A stretch of DNA of 64,000 nucleotides from VAXT01 sp035318925. Lineage in GTDB: Bacteria > Actinomycetota > Thermoleophilia > Gaiellales > Gaiellaceae. Location: NCBI GenBank assembly GCA_035318925.1, contig DATHDS010000023.1, forward strand, positions 53,711 through 117,710. The letters are read 5' to 3'. The notes under the pieces are model-generated. The model did not search any database, was not told the DNA's origin, and saw nothing but the letters and a program-made list of their open reading frames with translations. The translations under genes were made by a program, and so were the position numbers. The stretch's first letter is position 1. Every line of letters begins with the position of its first letter. Shown piece by piece: positions 51,978 through 62,235 of the stretch.

Positions 51978-53219
51978 ATGCGGATCCTGCTCTGGCACGG
52001 CTACCTCCTCGGCGGGACGGGCTCCAACGTGTACACGCGCTCGCTCGCCCGCGCCTGGAGCCGCGCCGGCCACGAGGTCGTCGTCTTCTCGCAGGAGCCG
52101 AGCCCCGAGCAGTACGACCTGGGCGGCGCCGAGGTCGTGCGCCCGGACATCGGCGGCCTGCTACCCGTCTTCGTACTCGATCGCTACGAGGGGTTCGAAG
52201 TGCGCCGCCTTCCCGACGTGAGCGTTGCCGAGCGCGCGCGCTACGTGGCGGCGAACGCGGCAGCCCTGCGGGAGCACCTGCCCGCCGATCTCGTCTTTGC
52301 CAACCACGTTCTGCTCGGAGGCCCAGTCGCGGCCGCCAGTGGCGCGCGCTACGCGGTGAAGGCCCACGGCTCCGAGCTCGAGTACGCGATGCGCGACAAC
52401 CCGGAGCTGTCGGCGTGGGGGCAGGAGGCGCTCGCCGGAGCCGGGGCCGTTTTCGTCGGCTCCGAGCACATCCGCGAGGTGCTCGAGGACGTCGTCGGCC
52501 ACGTCGACCGCGTCCACGTCGTGCCGCCCGGGGTCGACGTCGACGAGTTCGTCCCGGCTCGCCGCGACGAGGCACTCCGCCGACTGCTCGCGGAGAGTCG
52601 CGCGGACCCGCCCAACCTGGGCAACGCGGACGAGCGCCTGCCGGACGAGGGCAACGCGGAGCGGCTCGAGGCCTTCTTCGCGACCGACGAACCGACCGTT
52701 CTCTACTTCGGCAAGCTCCTCCACAACAAGGGCATCCACGTCCTGTTCGAAGCGCTTCGCGAGCTGGACGCGCGGGCCGTGATCGTCGGCTTCGGCGACT
52801 ACCGGACCGAGCTCGAGCGCCTGGCGCCGGAGCGCACACTCTTCACCGGGCCGCTCGAGCACCGCCACCTCGCGCAGCTGATCCCGCTCACGGACGTGAC
52901 CGTGGTGCCGTCGATCTTCCCAGAGGCGTTCGGCATGGTCGCGGCCGAAGCCGCCGCTGCCGGCTCGCTCCCGCTCGTCGCCGATCACTCCGGCCTCGCC
53001 GAGATCGCGACCGGCGTCGCCTCGGGGTACCCTGAGGCCCAGCGTGACCTCACGAGCTTCGCGAGCGGTGACGCGGTCGACCTCGCCGGAAAGCTCCGGC
53101 GGCTGCTGGCCCTCGCCCCGGCCGAACGAGCCGAACTGTCCGCAGCCGCAAGGCGCGCGGTCGTCACCCGCTGGAGCTGGGAAGGCGTCTCACAACGTCT
53201 TCTGGAGCCCTTCGCGTAA
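51978..53219 (+). CDS. GT-B glycosyltransferase (family 4-like)
   Basis: A 413-residue glycosyltransferase. The N-terminal Rossmann part starts MRILLWHGYLLGGTGSNVY, and the C-terminal nucleotide-sugar domain has LYFGKLLHNKGIHVLFEAL (GT4 Lys), TDVTVVPSIFPEAFGMVAAEAAAAG (EX7E-like motif) and a Pro-rich end. The acceptor is unknown; relatives act in glycan, glycolipid or mycothiol (MshA-type) synthesis. A low-complexity Asn/Asp/Leu stretch (NLGNADERLPDEGNAE) interrupts the linker. TAACCT after its stop serves the next gene. Confidence 0.9.
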   Translation: MRILLWHGYLLGGTGSNVYTRSLARAWSRAGHEVVVFSQEPSPEQYDLGGAEVVRPDIGGLLPVFVLDRYEGFEVRRLPDVSVAERARYVAANAAALREHLPADLVFANHVLLGGPVAAASGARYAVKAHGSELEYAMRDNPELSAWGQEALAGAGAVFVGSEHIREVLEDVVGHVDRVHVVPPGVDVDEFVPARRDEALRRLLAESRADPPNLGNADERLPDEGNAERLEAFFATDEPTVLYFGKLLHNKGIHVLFEALRELDARAVIVGFGDYRTELERLAPERTLFTGPLEHRHLAQLIPLTDVTVVPSIFPEAFGMVAAEAAAAGSLPLVADHSGLAEIATGVASGYPEAQRDLTSFASGDAVDLAGKLRRLLALAPAERAELSAAARRAVVTRWSWEGVSQRLLEPFA

Positions 53220-53231
53220 CCTCTCCTCCCC

Positions 53232-54386
53232 GTGGAGGAGAAGCCCCTAACCGCCGACGAACAGGTCCGCCTCGCGCGTGAGCAGTACGAGTCGGCCGTC
53301 GATTTCACCGTCGCCGTCGAGGAAGAGTTCGCGATCCTCGACCCGGAAACGCTGTCGCTCACGAATCGCTTCGAGGAGCTGAAAGCGTCCGCCCAAGGGA
53401 CGGAGCTCGACGAGCACCTCGTCGGTGAGCTGATCGCATCCGAGGTCGAGGTCCGCACCGGCCGTTGCGACACGTTTGCCGAGGTGGTCGCCCGGATCCC
53501 GGAGCGGCGCGCGCAGCTGAGCGCGCTCGCCGAGAAGCTCGGCGTCACCCTCGGCGCCACCGGGACCCACCCCTGGAGCCCCTGGCAGGAACAGCGGATC
53601 ATCGACACGCCCCACTACCGCCTGCGCGACGAGCTGCTGCGCTACGTCGTCTGGCGGAACAACTCGTTCGGGCTCCATGTGCACGTCGCCATCAACGGCC
53701 TCGATCGAGCCGTGCAGGTCTCCGACGGGCTGCGGGCCTACCTGCCCGAGCTCCTCGCGTACTCGGCCAGCTCGCCCTTCGTCGAGAACGTGAACACGGG
53801 CCTGCACTCCGCGCGCACGCAGATCTTCACGCGCTTCTTTCCGCGCTGCGGGATCCCCGATGTCTATGGGGACTGGAGCACCTTCGAGCGCTACGTCCGG
53901 CTCCTCTTCGACACGGGCTCGATCCACGACCACACCGAGATGTGGTGGAGCGTGCGCCCGCACCTGTCGTTCCCCACCGTCGAGATCCGCATCTCCGACG
54001 CGCAGCCGCTCCATGAGGACGCGATCTCGCTGGCGGCGCTCACGTACGCCTTGGCGGCGCGGGTCGCACGAGCGATCGACGACGGCGAGCCGGCGTTCCT
54101 GCCCACCAACCGTGAGATCGAGGAGAACTTCTGGCGGGCGATCCGCTGGGGTCTCGCCGGCGAGTTCATCGACCTGCGCACGCACGAGGTGCGCCCGACC
54201 CGGGCCGCGATCGAAGAGCTGATCGAGTGGGTGCAGCCGGTGGCCGAGGAGCTCGGCGTTGCGGAGTACCTGACGATCCCGGCTGCGAACGCGGCCGAGC
54301 GCCAGATCGCGCGCCTCGAGGAAGGCGCGAGCCTCCAGGAGATCTATGCGGAGCAGGTCAGACGCAGGGAGACGGTCGGTGGTTGA
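53232..54386 (+). CDS. GCS2/YbdK-type carboxylate-amine ligase
   Basis: A 384-residue ATP-dependent ligase related to gamma-glutamylcysteine synthetase type 2 (YbdK, EgtA). VAVEEEFAILDP holds the metal Glu residues, NSFGLHVHVAINGLD the substrate site, and SFPTVEIRISDAQP the nucleotide-metal region. Glutathione or ergothioneine-pathway activity cannot be told apart from sequence. GTG start 9 nt after TAACCT. Overlaps the DUF1844 gene by 8 nt. Confidence 0.9.
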   Translation: MEEKPLTADEQVRLAREQYESAVDFTVAVEEEFAILDPETLSLTNRFEELKASAQGTELDEHLVGELIASEVEVRTGRCDTFAEVVARIPERRAQLSALAEKLGVTLGATGTHPWSPWQEQRIIDTPHYRLRDELLRYVVWRNNSFGLHVHVAINGLDRAVQVSDGLRAYLPELLAYSASSPFVENVNTGLHSARTQIFTRFFPRCGIPDVYGDWSTFERYVRLLFDTGSIHDHTEMWWSVRPHLSFPTVEIRISDAQPLHEDAISLAALTYALAARVARAIDDGEPAFLPTNREIEENFWRAIRWGLAGEFIDLRTHEVRPTRAAIEELIEWVQPVAEELGVAEYLTIPAANAAERQIARLEEGASLQEIYAEQVRRRETVGG

Positions 54387-54702
54387 GGAGGAGCGCTCGG
54401 AGGAGCTCACCCCCGAGGAGCTCCTGGATCACATCCGCAAGATGAAGGTCTCGGATCTGTTGCTCTCGACGATCTCGACCGTCGCCCAGCTCGGCTACGC
54501 GAAGCTCGACCCGGCCGGCCGAGACCTCGAGCAGGCGAAGCTCGCGATCGAGTCGCTGCGCGCGCTCGTCCCCGTGCTCGAAGGGTCGGTGCCCGAGGAG
54601 GTCTTACGCGACTTCAACCAGGTGACCGCGAACCTCCAGCTCGCCTATGCGAAGGCCGCGGAGGAGCAGCCAGCGGAGGGCGCTACGAGTGAGCCCAAAT
54701 GA
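54379..54702 (+). CDS. DUF1844-like small protein
   Basis: A 107-residue protein with LTPEELLDHIRKMKVSDLLLSTISTVAQLGYAKLD and LEQAKLAIESLRALVPVLEG, the helical pattern of DUF1844. No membrane segment and no known role. GTG start overlaps the ligase stop. Converges with the next gene with 20 bp overlap. Confidence 0.78.
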   Translation: MVEEERSEELTPEELLDHIRKMKVSDLLLSTISTVAQLGYAKLDPAGRDLEQAKLAIESLRALVPVLEGSVPEEVLRDFNQVTANLQLAYAKAAEEQPAEGATSEPK

Positions 54703-55876
54703 CGGCCGCCGTCGGCATGCCGGCAACCAGCACCAGCCCGAGGACGATCCAGCCCAGCGCGTGATCCCCCTCGCCGCCGGAACCTACGCCGCTCGGTGCG
54801 GGTCGCGGAGCCGCTGAGGTCCGGTAGACATAGGTGGTCGAGCTCGGGCCTGCCTGATCCGGGCTCGCGAGGAACATGTCGTACTGGCGCTTGCGGGCGT
54901 AGGCGAGCTCGAGCGCGATCGTTCCTGCCAGCCGCGTGCGCTGATCCTGGGACGGGGTGACGGTGTCCGCGATGTCGCCTGTCCTGACCCGGAGCTCCAG
55001 CCTGGGCGCCGAGGCACTCGTCGCCCGGCCGCGCAGGACGACGCGCAGTCGGGAGTGCCGAAGTCCGTCCAGCAGACCGGAGATGTGGACGACTCCGCCG
55101 CGCGCTCCGCGCAGCTGCACCGTGCCGGGCGCGAACGTCAGCGTGCCGTCGATCTTCAGCGGGGCGGCCACACGAGCCTCCACCGGCGTCATGGACGAGT
55201 GCAGGCGGACGTTCAGCCCTTCCGCGAAGACGTCGCGCCGAATCGCCGACCGGATCCGGCCGAGGACGATCGCCAGGTCGACTGGATCGGGCTCGGCCGT
55301 GAAGGACCGCGCTGTCGCCACGGTCGCGTTCTCGGCGGTCAGCGTCACTCGCAGCCCGCCGCTCCGCTTCTCGCCGGGCCCTAGTCGAGCGCCGTCCACT
55401 TCGGTCGTCACCCGGACGCGGAGCGGCAGCGAGCCGAGGCTCTCGGCCGGCCGGAGGTCAGCCCAGGCGGCGAGCACTCGGTGCCCGGGCGAGAACCCCT
55501 GCCAGAGAATCTGGTTCTGACGCCGTCCCGGCGGCGATTCCGTTCCGGGCCCGGGCAGGACCGATCGAACCGGAGCCGGCACCGCGAAGACATAGTCCCC
55601 GAGCTGATTGACGGCGAGTGTCTGGAGAGCCCGGACGGAGTGAGGCGTGCCGTCGTCTTCGAGCCCGACGACAACGCGCTCCCGGCAGGCCACCTTCCCC
55701 AGGAACCGAACCGAGAGCGGGAGGACGCCCTCCGTCGGAGGCGCGAGCGGTGGTGTGTGGGGTAGGACCGTCGGCGGCCAGGGCAAGGAGACGACCGGCG
55801 GCTCGGCGATTGCGGCCTGTGGGGCCACAGCGACCGCGAAGGTCGCGCCGATCGTGACGAGAAGTCGCTTCACCAC
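54683..55876 (-). CDS. exported protein with C-terminal membrane helix
   Basis: A 397-residue protein with a signal peptide (1-25), a beta-rich middle (residues ~30-345) and a single membrane segment near the C-terminus (about 371-392). There is an HTPPLAPPTEG Pro-rich linker after the signal. No family recognised. It is 6 bp downstream of the liv-type binding protein on the same strand and may be part of that transcript. Confidence 0.65.
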   Translation of the reverse strand: MVKRLLVTIGATFAVAVAPQAAIAEPPVVSLPWPPTVLPHTPPLAPPTEGVLPLSVRFLGKVACRERVVVGLEDDGTPHSVRALQTLAVNQLGDYVFAVPAPVRSVLPGPGTESPPGRRQNQILWQGFSPGHRVLAAWADLRPAESLGSLPLRVRVTTEVDGARLGPGEKRSGGLRVTLTAENATVATARSFTAEPDPVDLAIVLGRIRSAIRRDVFAEGLNVRLHSSMTPVEARVAAPLKIDGTLTFAPGTVQLRGARGGVVHISGLLDGLRHSRLRVVLRGRATSASAPRLELRVRTGDIADTVTPSQDQRTRLAGTIALELAYARKRQYDMFLASPDQAGPSSTTYVYRTSAAPRPAPSGVGSGGEGDHALGWIVLGLVLVAGMPTAAVIWAHS

Positions 55877-55882
55877 GCTCCG

Positions 55883-57112
55883 TCAGCGCCGCTGGTCGAT
55901 CACGGCGAGAGTCGCCGACAGCGGATCGTCCTTGACCGGCGAGTAGGTCATCCCCTCGAAGCGCGCGAAGTAGACGTCGTCGTCGACCACGCCTTCGTGG
56001 TTGTTCTCGTTGAAGCCGCGCTGGTCGCCGTTCGCCCCCAGGACCGAGACCTGGTTCATTGCCGCGAGCAGCTGCTCACGGTCCTTGACGCCGCCTGCGC
56101 GCTCGATGGCAGCGGCGAGCACGTTGACGAAATCGTAGGAGTACATCGCGTAGTCAGGAGGCTGCACGACCCGCGCGCCGTCGGGCGTCTTCACGCCCAC
56201 GAGCTGCACCCCGAAGCGCTGCTCGTAGTCACGCTCGAAAGAGAGGAACGGCCCAGCCCCGACCTCGGCGGTCGGCCGCCCGGCCGCGAACGTGAGGCCG
56301 TCGACCCAGTCCGGGTGGTTCGCGAGTTGCTGGCGGACGACGGGGTCCTCGCCGGTGGCCGGCGTATAGACGGGGACCTGCCAGCCGGAGCCGCGCGCGG
56401 CCGCGATCACGCCGGCGATCGTGGTCGGCTCGGCCCAGACGAGCAGCGCGGTCGCGCCCGCGCGCCTTGCGCGCAGAACCTCGGGAGCAAGATCCGGGGC
56501 ATCGGCCGGGACGGTCAGCCTGATCGCAACCGAGCCCGGGTTGCTCGCAAAGGCCTGCCGGAGAGCCTTCAGCCCTTCCTGGCCGTAGGAGGAGTCGTCG
56601 ACGACGAGGCCGATCCGCAGGCGCTTCGGGATCAAGTACTCGGCGAGGCGAAACGCCGTCCCGTGATCGGTCGGCGCGATCCGGAAGACGTTGGGGCGGT
56701 CGACCGGATCGACGAGGCCGACGCCGCCCTGGTACGTGATGCCGATCGGCCGGTCGGCATCGGCCGCGATCCGCCAGGAGGCGTTGATGCCCGTGCCCTC
56801 GTCGATGATCGCGACCGCCCCGTCGGCCACGGCGTGGCGCATGTTTGCAACGGCGGTCCGTGCCGAGAGGCCCGTGTCGTAGCGTTTGATGCGGAAGCGG
56901 TATGTGCCCTCCTTCGTCTTCACGACATCCGCGGCTGCAGCGAGCCCAGCGCCATCCGCGATCGTCAGGCCGACATAGGGCGTCCGCGAGAACGGGGCAT
57001 TCACGGCGATCAGCAGCGTCTTGTCCTGGCTCTTCGACTTGCTCCCGCCACACCCGGCGGCCAGGCAGCAAAGCACCATCAACATGAGCAGCCGATTCAA
57101 CAGGCTGGGCAT
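55883..57112 (-). CDS. branched-chain amino acid-type ABC transporter substrate-binding lipoprotein
   Basis: A 409-residue type I periplasmic-binding lipoprotein (LivJ/UrtA-like). The lipobox LAAGC puts the lipidated Cys at residue 21. VNAPFSRTPYVGLTIADGAGLAAAADVV and the GLVDPVDRPNVFRIAPTDHGTAFRLAEYLI segment are typical of the family. ATG 57112 preferred over upstream codons, giving a compact signal. It follows the fused permease-ATPase gene by 1 bp. Substrate may be an amino acid, urea or other amide. Confidence 0.87.
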   Translation of the reverse strand: MPSLLNRLLMLMVLCCLAAGCGGSKSKSQDKTLLIAVNAPFSRTPYVGLTIADGAGLAAAADVVKTKEGTYRFRIKRYDTGLSARTAVANMRHAVADGAVAIIDEGTGINASWRIAADADRPIGITYQGGVGLVDPVDRPNVFRIAPTDHGTAFRLAEYLIPKRLRIGLVVDDSSYGQEGLKALRQAFASNPGSVAIRLTVPADAPDLAPEVLRARRAGATALLVWAEPTTIAGVIAAARGSGWQVPVYTPATGEDPVVRQQLANHPDWVDGLTFAAGRPTAEVGAGPFLSFERDYEQRFGVQLVGVKTPDGARVVQPPDYAMYSYDFVNVLAAAIERAGGVKDREQLLAAMNQVSVLGANGDQRGFNENNHEGVVDDDVYFARFEGMTYSPVKDDPLSATLAVIDQRR

Positions 57113-57113
57113 C

Positions 57114-58954
<1,841 letters not shown>

Positions 58955-58958
<4 letters not shown>

Positions 58959-59890
58959 GCGCGACCGAACGCCGCGTCGGAGCGCAGCGAGCGATAGGCG
59001 ATCAGGCCGAGGGCGAAGGCCAGGGGAAGGACCTCGCCGTACTGGGGCCCGAGCCCGAAGTCTCCGATGCGGAGGTTGTCGATCGCCGCTTCGGCGAGGC
59101 CGACGCCGAGGCCCGCGCAGAAGGCGGCCCACGGAGATCCGAACCGGACGATCAACGCAGCGACGAGACCTTTCAGCCCGAGCAAGGTGCCCGTGTCGAC
59201 CGAGAACGGCGCCGTCGGAGCGGCAGCGACGGCGGCGAGCGCGGCCAGCCCGCCGACGACGCCGAACGTCAGTGCAACGAGCCCCTCGACGGGCAGTCCG
59301 ACGAACCGCGCTCCCTCGACGTCCGAGGCGATCGCCTGGAGCGCCCGTCCGTACCTCGTGCGCTCGAGGGCCCAGGCCGCGAGCGCGGCGAGTGCCGCGG
59401 CTAGGGCGATGACGAAGAACGACCGGACCTGGACGCTGGCGCCGGCGATCGTGACCAGGCCGCCGTGACCGATGCGGTCAAACGGAATCGGGTCCGGGAA
59501 GACGTACGCGGGGCGGGTGAACGTCGCGCCGATCATCCCCCGGAGGGCAAACGCGATCGCCAGCGTCGCCGCGACCCAGCCCAGCGTCGAGCCGCGTAGG
59601 AGATACGGCTCGATGAAGAGGACGTAGGTGGCGGCTCCTAGCCCGATGCACGCAGCGAGCGCGACGAAGAGCGCCAGTAGGAATCGTCCGGGCGCCAGGC
59701 TCGTCTGGCTAACCGGAGCCGTGCCCGCGGCAACGAGCAAGGTGACGAAGACGGCGAACGCGACGAGGTCGCCGAACGCGAAGTAGACGATCCCCGTCAG
59801 CCGGTAGATGAGCGAGTGCCCGACGGCGACGAGGCCGTAGACGCCCCCTGCCGCGAGCCCGGTGACGATGACCTGGACGACGAGGCTCAC
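58955..59890 (-). CDS. livH: LivH-type permease
   Basis: A 311-residue inner-membrane permease with about eight helices. LAAGGVYGLVAVGHSLIYRLTGIVYFAFGD is the LivH entry motif and ALQAIASDVEGARFVGLPVEGLVALTFGVVGGLAALAA the conserved loop (EAA-like region). First gene of the unit, followed by the LivM-LivG fusion and the binding protein. GTG start. Confidence 0.92.
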
Positions 59891-60016
59891 GGCCGCACCT
59901 AATCAGGACCCGGCGAGCCCGGCGCGCGGGTTGAATGGGCCGGTTGGCCTATAGACGTTTCTCGATTTCGCTGGTATGAATGAGTCTCATACGTCATTCG
60001 GGAATGAGGGGGCACT

Positions 60017-62017
60017 TTGCGTAAGAACCGTCGACTCTGGGTCGCGCTTGTGGGCGCGACGGTAATCGCTGGTCTGTTCGTCGGCTTCGGCCTGTCGAAC
60101 GGAGCGGGGAACAATCAATCCGCACACCGCCTAGGTGTTGCCTCGCGCGTCGCCGCGGGAACCCAGGCAAATGCGTCTTCGAACAGCAGCGCGTTGAAGG
60201 CGTCGCCTGCCCAGAGGACTCAGCTCGCCTTGCCGGGCCTTACACGGCCGCTGCGCGACATCACACACGTGCAGGCGGGCAAGCACAACGTCACGCGCGA
60301 GCTGTCGAGAGCCGAGTCGCTCGGCGGAGTTACGAGCTCCGGCAAGACCGCCGCGGTTCAGACCAAGGCCGGCAGCGGCCACATGCCCGCGCCGATCCAG
60401 AACTTCGACGGCATTGCGAGAATCTGCAGCTGCCTTCCGCCTGACACCGAGGGCGACGTGGGGCCGAACAACTACATGCAGTGGGTCAACCTCCACTTCG
60501 CGATCTACACCAAGACCGGAACTCAGGTCGGCGCGACGCTTCCCGGGAACACCCTCTGGGTCGGCAACGCGAACGCGCCGGTCTGCGCGGCAAACAACGA
60601 CGGGGACCCGATCGTGCAGTACGACCAGTACTCTGGCCGCTGGCTCGCGTCCCAGTTTGCTCTGCCGAACTACCCGAGCGGGCCCTTCTACCAGTGCGTC
60701 GCGGTCTCGAGCACGGACGACCCGTCCGGGACCTGGTGCAGCTACCAGTACATCGTGACGCAGAACAAGCTCAACGACTATCCGAAGTTCGGGGTCTGGC
60801 CGACCCAGCACGCCTATATGGCCACGATCAACCAGTTCAACGAGCCCGGCGAGAGCTGGGGCGGGGTCGGCGTCATGGCGTTCGAGCGCGACCAGATGCT
60901 CAACTGCGGCCCCGCGCGCATGCTCTATAGGGACATGTTCCCGCAGGCTCCGGACCTGTGGGGCGGCATGCTCCCGGCGGATGCCGACGGCGCCACGCTG
61001 CCACCTGACAACGCGCCGGCTCCTCTGATCGAGGTCGACGACAACGCGTGGGATCCGGTGCACTTCCCGGTGGATCGCCTCGACGTCTGGAACGCGACGG
61101 CGAACTGGGATCCCAACACCCCCTCGCTGGACGTGACACACGAAGGCGTGCTCCCGGTCGCGTCCTTCGACGGGATTCTGTGCAACTTCTCCTCGTGCGT
61201 CCCGCAGCCGGGCACCGCTCAAAAGCTCGACACCCTCGGCGACCGGCTCATGTACCGGATGGCGTATCGGAACTTCGGCGACCACCAGGAGATCGTCGTC
61301 AACCACACGGTCGACGTCGGCTCGGACCGGGCCGGGGTCCGCTGGTACGACCTGACGAAGACGACGGGCAACTGGAGCATCAACCAGCAGAGCACCTACG
61401 CGCCCGCCGACGGCAAGCACCGGTGGATGGGAAGCGCGGCCATGGACCACGACGGGAACATGGCGATCGGCTTCTCGATCTCGAACTCGACGGACACGTT
61501 CCCGAGCATCGAGTACGTGGGCCGGCTCGCGACGGATCCGCCGAACGAGCTCCCGCAGGTCGAGCAGCTGCTCTTCGCCGGAACCGGGAACCAGACGCAT
61601 TCGGCCGGCCGCTGGGGCGACTACTCGATGCTCTCGACCGACCCGGTCGATGACTGCACGTTCTGGTACACCGACGAGTACATCCAGACGTCTGGCCAGG
61701 CGAACTGGAAGACGCGGATCGGGTCCTTCAAGTTCCCGAGCTGCCCGAGCGGCCCGCCTCCGCCGCCACCACCGCCTCCGCCACCTCCGCCACCTCCACC
61801 ACCGCCCCCGCCACCTCCGGTGCGCTGCCATGTGCCGCGGGTGATCGGACTGGCACTCAGGACGGCGAAGGCGCGGATCCGCGCGGCACACTGCTCCGTG
61901 GGCCGTATCCGTCGCGCTCATTCCAGGCACCCGGGCCGCGTGATCGCCCAGAGCCCGAGGGCCGGCAAGGTCAAGCCCGCCGGCTACCCGGTCAAGCTGG
62001 TGGTCGGCCGGCGCTAG
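60017..62017 (+). CDS. large secreted beta-propeller-like protein with polyproline and PASTA-like end
   Basis: A 666-residue protein starting TTG at 60017 with a signal anchor (RLWVALVGATVIAGLFVGFG). Residues ~125-575 are a compact domain with PPDTEGDVGPNNYMQWVN, DPIVQYDQYSGRW, SGPFYQC, DYPKFGVWP, VDRLDVWNATANW, HRWMGSAAMDHDGNMAIGFS and DDCTFWYTDEY. A 24-residue-scale polyproline run (61754-61819) leads to a CHVPRVIGL...GRVIAQSPRAG module ending VVGRR, the same tail as the gene at 28580. Homologous to the next gene. No enzymatic motif seen; a surface or extracellular binding protein is likely. Confidence 0.82.
   Translation: MRKNRRLWVALVGATVIAGLFVGFGLSNGAGNNQSAHRLGVASRVAAGTQANASSNSSALKASPAQRTQLALPGLTRPLRDITHVQAGKHNVTRELSRAESLGGVTSSGKTAAVQTKAGSGHMPAPIQNFDGIARICSCLPPDTEGDVGPNNYMQWVNLHFAIYTKTGTQVGATLPGNTLWVGNANAPVCAANNDGDPIVQYDQYSGRWLASQFALPNYPSGPFYQCVAVSSTDDPSGTWCSYQYIVTQNKLNDYPKFGVWPTQHAYMATINQFNEPGESWGGVGVMAFERDQMLNCGPARMLYRDMFPQAPDLWGGMLPADADGATLPPDNAPAPLIEVDDNAWDPVHFPVDRLDVWNATANWDPNTPSLDVTHEGVLPVASFDGILCNFSSCVPQPGTAQKLDTLGDRLMYRMAYRNFGDHQEIVVNHTVDVGSDRAGVRWYDLTKTTGNWSINQQSTYAPADGKHRWMGSAAMDHDGNMAIGFSISNSTDTFPSIEYVGRLATDPPNELPQVEQLLFAGTGNQTHSAGRWGDYSMLSTDPVDDCTFWYTDEYIQTSGQANWKTRIGSFKFPSCPSGPPPPPPPPPPPPPPPPPPPPPPVRCHVPRVIGLALRTAKARIRAAHCSVGRIRRAHSRHPGRVIAQSPRAGKVKPAGYPVKLVVGRR
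61754..61819 (+). repeat. polyproline-coding CCN tract
   Basis: Tandem CCG/CCA/CCT codons inside the 60017 gene. A slippage-prone low-complexity tract; similar tracts are at 28796-28890 (antisense) and 63916-64000. Confidence 0.8.
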
Positions 62018-62042
62018 GCCCGACTAGGCAAGTCGAATCTCG

Positions 62043-62073
62043 GAGCGGCCCGGCGATCTTCGCCGGGCCGCTC
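62043..62073 (+). terminator. terminator hairpin after the 60017 gene
   Basis: Twelve-base-pair perfect stem AGCGGCCCGGCG / CGCCGGGCCGCT with an ATCTT loop, then CTCTATTT. A good intrinsic terminator for this GC content. Confidence 0.75.
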
Positions 62074-62166
62074 TCTATTTGGGAGAGCTCCCGAATGAAG
62101 CCTCCCTTGCCCAAGACGATGGGCCGAGCAGCTACCGAAGCTGGCGGGCCCCAGGCAACTGTCCCC

Positions 62167-62195
62167 TTGACTGACGTCTGAGAAAGGGCTACAAC
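62167..62195 (+). promoter_or_regulatory. promoter of the second secreted paralogue
   Basis: TTGACT (62167-62172), 17 bp, TACAAC (62190-62195). It predicts a leader of about 34 nt before ATG 62236. Confidence 0.5.
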
Positions 62196-62235
62196 GAAAT
62201 GCGAATCGTGGGGGGCTCCAATTAGGCCTGGACGA

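Noticed and set aside
62018..62235. Possible riboswitch before the second secreted paralogue.
   Set aside because: I compared it with the cyclic-di-GMP-I core pattern and see no match; it holds a terminator and a promoter only.
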